Translations under genes and position numbers: made by a program
DNA from: Phoronis ovalis
Taxonomy: Eukaryota; Phoronida; Phoronidae
Length of the DNA: 12,670 nt
Direction: 5' to 3'
Assembly: GCA_028565635.1 (NCBI GenBank)
Contig: JAOXYB010043226.1
Location: forward strand, 1 to 12,670
The notes under the pieces: generated by a model
The model's database searches: none
What the model saw: only the letters and a program-made list of their open reading frames with translations
What the model was told of the DNA's origin: nothing
Shown: positions 12,201-12,670 of the stretch, one piece after another
How the letters are laid out: every line of letters starts with the position of its first letter
Numbering within the stretch: the stretch's first letter is position 1

Positions 12201-12382
12201 AAATGGATAGCATCCAGTACATGGTACAATGGCTGCACATTGACGGTCAAAGTTAATGAAATGAATTCCATTTACGCTTAGGCGATCTTTCTTGGGTAAC
12301 TGAATTCCTGCCACAGTACAGAAACTTGTGTTGACCTCATTTGTGATTTCACTCCAACCTATTACTGTAGAATTAGTTACAC
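92..12382 (-). CDS. PKHD1L1: Fibrocystin-L (PKHD1L1)-like gene, internal part, 21 exons
   Basis: This is a giant extracellular, single-pass membrane protein of the fibrocystin family; only an internal part of about 1,583 codons is present, against roughly 4,200 residues for the human protein. Joined exons: 12382-12144, 11923-11353, 11019-10753, 10459-10208, 9911-9663, 9309-9139, 8269-8039, 7496-7375, 7151-6970, 6672-6473, 6035-5829, 5620-5458, 4921-4683, 4415-4143, 3728-3241, 2938-2830, 2639-2509, 1907-1795, 1606-1426, 860-704, 297-92. All junctions are GT/AG and phases agree throughout with no stop. Seen: a G8 domain, PbH1 beta-helix with the EVGLLTRNI signature, FIHRP, NPSDCVDMDCDA and WEHETWFYDLDG motifs, and many N-glycosylation sequons. 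The order matches the C-terminal half of PKHD1L1 (second G8 onward). Inferred: an intact surface protein. PKHD1 itself is less likely, since PKHD1L1 is the widespread invertebrate form. Both ends lie outside the window. Confidence 0.9.
298..703 (-). other. Intron 20 (406 bp)
   Basis: Donor GTGGGA, acceptor CCCAATAG, phase 1. AT-rich. Nothing recognised beyond trivial short hairpins. Confidence 0.78.
704..860 (-). CDS. PKHD1L1: PKHD1L1-like exon 20 (Ig-like module)
   Basis: Residues 1463-1514, phase 0 to phase 1. Acceptor CTAATTGTAG/GGC; donor CTTGCAG/GTGGGA. GQLVTHLGYGGATWQLRAQV, VSVVGNHTCSFDGGWCNFT and SMAISLAG continue the beta-sandwich: a buried Trp, a Cys pair, and the G-W-C-N-F-T turn before a strand. 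Sequons NHT and NFT. The donor GTGGGA is weaker than its neighbours, but the phase fit is exact. Confidence 0.9.
861..1425 (-). other. Intron 19 (565 bp)
   Basis: Donor GTGTGT, acceptor AATTGTAG, phase 0. AT-rich, with T runs on the + strand around 1232-1288 and a 14-bp AT palindrome at 1256-1269. A minus-strand open frame at 929-1138 lacks similarity and would not join in phase. Confidence 0.78.
1426..1606 (-). CDS. PKHD1L1: PKHD1L1-like exon 19 (short polyQ, start of Ig-like module)
   Basis: Residues 1403-1462, phase 2 to phase 0. Acceptor CTTGTTTAG/C; donor TTTTGAG/GTGTGT. YAERLALEEQQQQQSSS contains five glutamines encoded by mixed CAA/CAG codons, so it is a short and probably stable run. 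YLIPASLVIHTQPSTAKERE and FISQPKVKIVNFE then begin a beta-strand module with QP and V-x-I-V-N turns, typical of extracellular Ig-like repeats. Confidence 0.9.
1795..1907 (-). CDS. PKHD1L1: PKHD1L1-like exon 18 (proline-rich linker)
   Basis: Residues 1365-1401, phase 0 to phase 2, 113 bp. Acceptor TGTTTCCAG/GTT; donor CTTAC/GTAAGT. VTDPVPPPLDPTGGIRATNE and ATLGELT resemble the V-x-D-P-V-x-P-P linker in the family. Three sequons (NET, NGT, NYT) lie within about 12 residues. Confidence 0.87.
1908..2508 (-). other. Intron 17 (601 bp)
   Basis: Donor GTAAGT, acceptor TTTCCAG, phase 0. A 62-codon + strand open frame at 2257-2445 shows no domain, no splice context and no family resemblance. Nothing else is recognised. 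Confidence 0.78.
2509..2639 (-). CDS. PKHD1L1: PKHD1L1-like exon 17 (helical linker segment)
   Basis: Residues 1322-1364, phase 1 to phase 0, 131 bp. Acceptor ATTTTTTAG/CT; donor GTTGAG/GTAAGT. Only phase 1 is open. It encodes YEDLLTIVTKIVNATQMGNI then VEILNQTVYSVE, a likely amphipathic helix (inference) that matches the D-E-L-L-x-x-x-x-x-I pattern at this place in PKHD1L1. Sequons NST (split with exon 16), NGT, NAT and NQT. Confidence 0.85.
2830..2938 (-). CDS. PKHD1L1: PKHD1L1-like exon 16 (glycosylated linker)
   Basis: Residues 1285-1320, phase 0 to phase 1, 109 bp. Acceptor TTGTTTCAG/GTT; donor AATTCCA/GTAGGT. The peptide is low in hydrophobics and rich in Ser, Thr, Pro and Asn (EIGNPPEPSIDSPQSDG, NNTTVASTTF). 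It opens the sequon-dense stalk after the polybasic site. A second GT four bases further in (CCAGTAG/GTGTCA) would leave in phase 2 and break the next exon's frame, so the phase-1 donor is chosen. Confidence 0.85.
3042..3091. repeat. Overlapping short direct repeats
   Basis: ATGTCTTCCTTCG occurs at 3042-3054 and 3069-3081. CGGTTATGTCTT occurs at 3064-3075 and 3080-3091. These are local duplications within intron 15 with no sign of function. Confidence 0.75.
3145..3175. repeat. 12-bp tandem repeat, about 2.6 copies
   Basis: The unit TTAGTACATACA is present at 3145-3156 and 3157-3168, with a partial third copy (TTAGTAC) to 3175. It is inside intron 15 and most simply reflects replication slippage. 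Confidence 0.85.
3241..3728 (-). CDS. PKHD1L1: PKHD1L1-like exon 15 (beta-rich module, SEA-like segment, polybasic site)
   Basis: Residues 1123-1284, phase 1 to phase 0. Acceptor TAATTGCAG/GT; donor GTACAG/GTTTGT. LRLHLMNVNSSQAITLGLWY, PQRLDIYRNGVYIAPTNAY and VYQTIYMLIRGPDVIEIRVA are the family's strand pattern here. FFEENLISNIAFLLDISPDQ and IRIVNVIRED then follow, a helix-strand layout that in many large ectodomains precedes a convertase site. SRRKKR/A (residues 1272-1276) sits 8 residues before the exon end. It reads as an extracellular, cleavable segment (inference). Confidence 0.94.
3729..4142 (-). other. Intron 14 (414 bp)
   Basis: A strongly AT-rich spacer with GTGAGT donor and AATTGCAG acceptor, phase 1. 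Nothing further is recognised. Confidence 0.8.
4143..4415 (-). CDS. PKHD1L1: PKHD1L1-like exon 14 (Cys-rich region after the helix)
   Basis: Residues 1032-1121, phase 1 to phase 1. Acceptor TATTTGTAG/GT; donor TTTTACTG/GTGAGT. IVRNDQCQWQASWQAFTC, MMVIESMDDDTETRRVSPV, YIDLINGPMDHGWCNGYTCQ and STFYSIVGMQKNYTMYFTG match the region that follows DMDCDA in PKHD1L1. The four cysteines could form two disulfides (inference). One sequon (NYT). Confidence 0.94.
4683..4921 (-). CDS. PKHD1L1: PKHD1L1-like exon 13 (NPSDCVDMDCDA block)
   Basis: Residues 952-1030, phase 2 to phase 1. Acceptor ACTTTAG/G; donor CATAGAG/GTAGGC. WVNPSDCVDMDCDAPKK is a hallmark of the family right after FIHRP. DQSGSIIGDG then parallels the DLDG element of exon 2, and IPKVLLTRPDGSRIPVDEVI follows. 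The repetition of this block after each beta-helix supports a duplicated unit. Confidence 0.95.
4922..5457 (-). other. Intron 12 (536 bp) with large inverted repeat
   Basis: Donor GTAAGT, acceptor CTTTAG, phase 2. It holds the 46-bp inverted repeat at 5258-5376. The + strand open frame beginning near 5346 is hydrophobic T-rich sequence that starts inside the repeat arm, so it is not taken as a gene. Confidence 0.8.
5258..5376. repeat. 46-bp imperfect inverted repeat (hairpin or MITE-like)
   Basis: Arms at 5258-5303 and 5331-5376 are reverse complements at 42 of 46 positions, with a 27-base AT-rich spacer. The core reads ATCACCATGA on the left and TCATGGTGAA on the right. It lies wholly inside intron 12. 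A small transposon remnant or a simple palindromic duplication would both give this. No flanking target-site duplication is obvious. Confidence 0.85.
5439..5465. repeat. 11-bp direct repeat across the exon 12 donor
   Basis: TACTTCAGTTT is found at 5439-5449 and 5455-5465. On the transcript strand each copy gives AAACTGAAGTA, so the real donor (GTAAGT) is followed 16 bases later by a second donor-like GTAAAA. Confidence 0.8.
5458..5620 (-). CDS. PKHD1L1: PKHD1L1-like exon 12 (last beta-helix rung, FIHRP motif)
   Basis: Residues 898-950, phase 1 to phase 2. Acceptor CTGTTATAG/AT; donor CTGAA/GTAAGT. DVVFANFDATCSKQDLAIMT, NPESADSNHPL, NNVQFINTPFNNRVFIHRP match the end of the PKHD1L1 beta-helix. 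An upstream AG (TTGTAG/CTG, exon start would be 5648) would shift the frame and soon stop, so it is not used here. The donor lies in an 11-bp direct repeat, giving a second donor-like copy 16 bp into the intron. Confidence 0.92.
5829..6035 (-). CDS. PKHD1L1: PKHD1L1-like exon 11 (beta-helix C-cap region)
   Basis: Residues 829-896, phase 1 to phase 1. Acceptor TTTTTAG/GT; donor GTCAAAG/GTTTGT. It holds ASPGFDCSEY, RAPRTSTGGKSGITW and SYSAISGRTLVK; the last aligns by eye with the SYPAISG block of vertebrate PKHD1L1. The frame stays open 37 codons past this donor, so the boundary is a judgement. I chose it because joining GRTLVK to DVVFANFDATCS in exon 12 restores the family pattern in matching phase. 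Confidence 0.88.
6036..6472 (-). other. Intron 10 (437 bp)
   Basis: Donor GTAAGA, acceptor TTTTTAG, phase 1. A 13-A run on the + strand (6068-6080) gives a T13 tract about 30 bases before the acceptor on the transcript, a strong polypyrimidine tract. Nothing else is recognised. Confidence 0.8.
6473..6672 (-). CDS. PKHD1L1: PKHD1L1-like exon 10 (PbH1 repeats)
   Basis: Residues 762-827, phase 2 to phase 1. Acceptor TACTACAG/A; donor ATTGTTG/GTAAGA. CTRISNFLSYKNWDYGIYF and VEISNVVLADNFVGIMPLFY are rungs near the end of the helix, and FAELTDSLIVG follows. The phase-2 entry makes a glycine from GG/A, which agrees with the DGIPG end of exon 9. Confidence 0.94.
6970..7151 (-). CDS. PKHD1L1: PKHD1L1-like exon 9 (PbH1 repeats)
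   Basis: Residues 701-760, phase 0 to phase 2. Acceptor ATGTTCCAG/GTC; donor ATACCAGG/GTAAGT. VNRGRNIVLQNNAVAGSERI, GFHIDGEPCD and YYGNVVHSALHGVHIFKDG form further beta-helix rungs. The GFHIDGEPC block is well kept in fibrocystins. Confidence 0.95.
7375..7496 (-). CDS. PKHD1L1: PKHD1L1-like exon 8 (PbH1 repeats)
   Basis: Residues 661-700, phase 1 to phase 0, 122 bp. Acceptor TTGATCTAG/GA; donor ATAGAG/GTAAGG. It encodes GLIIEGRNHRVINNLVTLMV, then a loop with PGLYQDRRETENEKWDAGIE. This matches the PKHD1L1 beta-helix segment with a conserved P-G-x-Y-Q-x-R insertion. I found it by carrying the phase across the gap between exons 7 and 9, as it is too short to stand out as an open frame. Confidence 0.93.
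7497..8038 (-). other. Intron 7 (542 bp)
   Basis: Donor GTTTGT, acceptor GATCTAG, phase 1. The only notable element is a G-rich stretch on the + strand at 7901-7923. Otherwise AT-rich sequence with no exon seen. Confidence 0.8.
7901..7923 (+). repeat. G-rich, telomere-like degenerate repeat
   Basis: The + strand reads TAGGGTTGGGTTGGATTGGG from 7901, with G-runs at 7903-7905, 7908-7910, 7913-7914 and 7918-7920. It resembles a short degenerate GGGTT array. It is C-rich on the transcript strand of intron 7, so any quadruplex would form in DNA, not in the pre-mRNA. Confidence 0.5.
8039..8269 (-). CDS. PKHD1L1: PKHD1L1-like exon 7 (PbH1 repeats)
   Basis: Residues 584-659, phase 1 to phase 1. Acceptor TTTTAAAG/GT; donor GGCTCAG/GTTTGT. 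It contains ARISNVEFFRSGQEGW, a cysteine-bearing rung (FVKGCAFHNGFSPAVALYNA) and DMVIENNVIHHTVGSG. These are successive PbH1 rungs with the N-x-x-x-G-x-G-I-like turn spacing of right-handed parallel beta-helices. Confidence 0.95.
8270..9138 (-). other. Intron 6 (869 bp), longest intron
   Basis: Donor GTATGT, acceptor TTTTAAAG, phase 1. It is more than twice the typical intron here. It contains a 9-A run near 8608, an (AT)n run near 8938-8949, and a stretch at about 8640-8880 that looks like dispersed-repeat sequence. No coding exon is seen in either phase-compatible frame. Confidence 0.75.
9139..9309 (-). CDS. PKHD1L1: PKHD1L1-like exon 6 (EVGLLTRNI beta-helix signature)
   Basis: Residues 527-582, phase 1 to phase 1. 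Acceptor TATTACAG/CT; donor TACACAG/GTATGT. AAEVGLLTRNIKIIGEE is the most recognisable fibrocystin/TMEM2/CEMIP signature. It is followed by SFGARLLVG, a beta-helix rung. This exon is followed by the longest intron in the window. Confidence 0.95.
9310..9662 (-). other. Intron 5 (353 bp)
   Basis: An AT-rich spacer with GTTAGT donor and TATTACAG acceptor, phase 1. Nothing further is recognised in it. Confidence 0.8.
9663..9911 (-). CDS. PKHD1L1: PKHD1L1-like exon 5 (G8 end and start of beta-helix)
   Basis: Residues 444-525, phase 1 to phase 1. Acceptor CTTTGTAG/GTG; donor CATCTTG/GTTAGT. It opens with GVFGELDLHGKPRSVYWTRL, the classic G8 to beta-helix transition. DWAVGEEIVIATTDFEP and SISADGKTIGVNGTLAWKHL follow, typical of the strand-rich region between G8 and the PbH1 repeats. 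Three sequons (NAT, NIT, NGT). Confidence 0.95.
10208..10459 (-). CDS. PKHD1L1: PKHD1L1-like exon 4 (G8 domain core)
   Basis: Residues 360-442, phase 1 to phase 1. Acceptor ATTTGTAG/GA; donor AGTATTG/GTAAGA. TWMVADV, LYIYGTLEFDNTRDF and IFMHGGRLIAGYNETRPF are the central beta-strands of the G8 domain, with the expected conserved glycines (GTLEF, GGRL). Two sequons (NAT, NET). G8 domains are shared by fibrocystins, TMEM2 and CEMIP; in the last two they are linked to hyaluronan, but no substrate is known for PKHD1L1. Confidence 0.95.
10753..11019 (-). CDS. PKHD1L1: PKHD1L1-like exon 3 (furin-like site and G8 start)
   Basis: Residues 271-358 plus both split codons, phase 1 to phase 1. Acceptor TTATTTCAG/TG; donor CTGCCAG/GTATAC. 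An exposed-looking SNRRKRDHP stretch (RRKR, residues 277-280) precedes a Cys pair (residues 299 and 304) and a proline-rich segment. The G8 domain then begins with FWSEADSW, a Gly-rich stretch and DGDNVQILPG, the usual P-x-x-GD-x-V-x-I-x-x-G opening of G8 domains. The split glycine is completed in exon 4. Confidence 0.93.
11020..11352 (-). other. Intron 2 (333 bp)
   Basis: A spacer with GTAAGG donor and TTTCAG acceptor, phase 1. A stretch around 11060-11120 is less AT-rich than other introns, but no exon, RNA gene or repeat is recognised there. Confidence 0.8.
11353..11923 (-). CDS. PKHD1L1: PKHD1L1-like exon 2 (DLDG region before the G8 domain)
   Basis: Residues 80-269, the longest exon in the window. 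Acceptor TTCTTCAG/GCT in phase 0; donor CATGG/GTAAGG in phase 1. The start WEHETWFYDLDGTLSE and the later CNKTMNFHRMAFNEPSPPSL and SNGWMITL blocks are characteristic of the inter-G8 region of PKHD1L1. Four sequons (NKT, NIT, NFT, NGS). An RVKR tetrapeptide (residues 172-175) meets the minimal furin pattern, but it lies inside a conserved block that is probably folded. The DLDG block is echoed by DQSG in exon 13, in line with a tandem duplication of the G8/beta-helix/DLDG unit in this family. Confidence 0.92.
12144..12382 (-). CDS. PKHD1L1: PKHD1L1-like exon 1 of window (end of first beta-helix region)
   Basis: Residues 1-79, entered in phase 1 after TATTTTAG and left in phase 0 at AAATAAG/GTAAAG. 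The peptide has the pattern VNGIHFINFDRQCAAI, then paired cysteines (CTGC) and GGFPMQFERVRY, which in fibrocystins closes the first G8/beta-helix unit before the DLDG region. Three N-glycosylation sequons (NST, NTS, NVT) fit a secreted location. The codon split at the upstream acceptor is completed by an exon beyond the window, so the first residue is unknown. Confidence 0.85.
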
Positions 12383-12670
12383 CTAAAATAATCAAATTTC
12401 ATAAGATGTTTGTAAATGAACATACTTGCATACACAATGTGAACTGATATTATATGCAACTTAATTTTTTGGTCAAGAATGTATGGATTATAGGTGGCTG
12501 GAGATAACATCATTCTAGTGAAACCTGCCATCTTGCAGCAAATGGTGGTTGCACTTTGTACTTAACACGATAAGGGCTGGGAGCTTATGATATATCTAGG
12601 GGAAAGGAAAAATTCCAAAAATTTACATTCTATGATTTAGTTAATAATTTATATAACTTTACAAAAATTT
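12383..12670 (-). other. Intronic flank upstream of exon 1
   Basis: The stretch ends with the acceptor of exon 1 (TATTTTAG). I find no open frame of useful length and no donor that would join in phase 1. It is read as part of an intron whose 5' end lies outside the window. Confidence 0.6.

Overview
The window is a piece of an animal (metazoan) nuclear genome. It is AT-rich, and its coding potential comes in short blocks separated by AT-rich introns with GT/AG borders. Nothing supports a bacterial, organellar or viral source.

All convincing coding sequence lies on the minus strand and belongs to one gene, a fibrocystin-L (PKHD1L1)-type giant extracellular protein. I place 21 consecutive internal exons from 12382 down to 92. 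All 21 keep one reading frame through 20 introns (12 phase 1, 5 phase 0, 3 phase 2), giving 1,583 complete codons. Both ends of the gene lie outside the window: there is no start codon or signal peptide on the high-coordinate side, and no stop codon or transmembrane segment on the low-coordinate side. Residue numbers used here count from the first complete codon of the first exon in the window.

Layout in transcript order (high to low coordinates). Exons 1-2 (12382-11353) are the region that precedes the last G8 domain in this family. Exons 3-5 (11019-9663) carry a G8 domain. Exons 5-12 (9911-5458) carry the right-handed parallel beta-helix (PbH1 repeats). Exons 13-14 (4921-4143) hold the Cys-rich stretch after the helix, which resembles the DLDG region of exon 2. 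Exon 15 (3728-3241) has beta-rich modules, a SEA-like helix/strand segment and a polybasic RRKKR motif. Exons 16-19 (2938-1426) form a linker rich in N-glycosylation sequons, with a short polyQ run. Exons 19-21 (1606-92) look like extracellular Ig-like beta-sandwich sequence leading toward the missing membrane anchor.

The gene structure matches the deep conservation of PKHD1L1 across animals. The family is, to my knowledge, missing from flies and nematodes, so a non-ecdysozoan invertebrate (sponge, cnidarian, mollusc, annelid or similar) fits best; I cannot name the species. Vertebrate PKHD1L1 is a large single-pass membrane protein with a coat role on stereocilia. The G8 and PbH1 combination is shared with TMEM2 and CEMIP, which act on hyaluronan. 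The ligand here is unknown.

The points most worth a second look are: two tetrabasic, furin-like sites that bracket the G8 plus beta-helix module; a 46-bp near-perfect inverted repeat inside intron 12; an intron that stays open in frame for 37 codons; a duplicated splice donor; and the one large intron with repeat-like sequence. I see no previously undescribed system beyond these.
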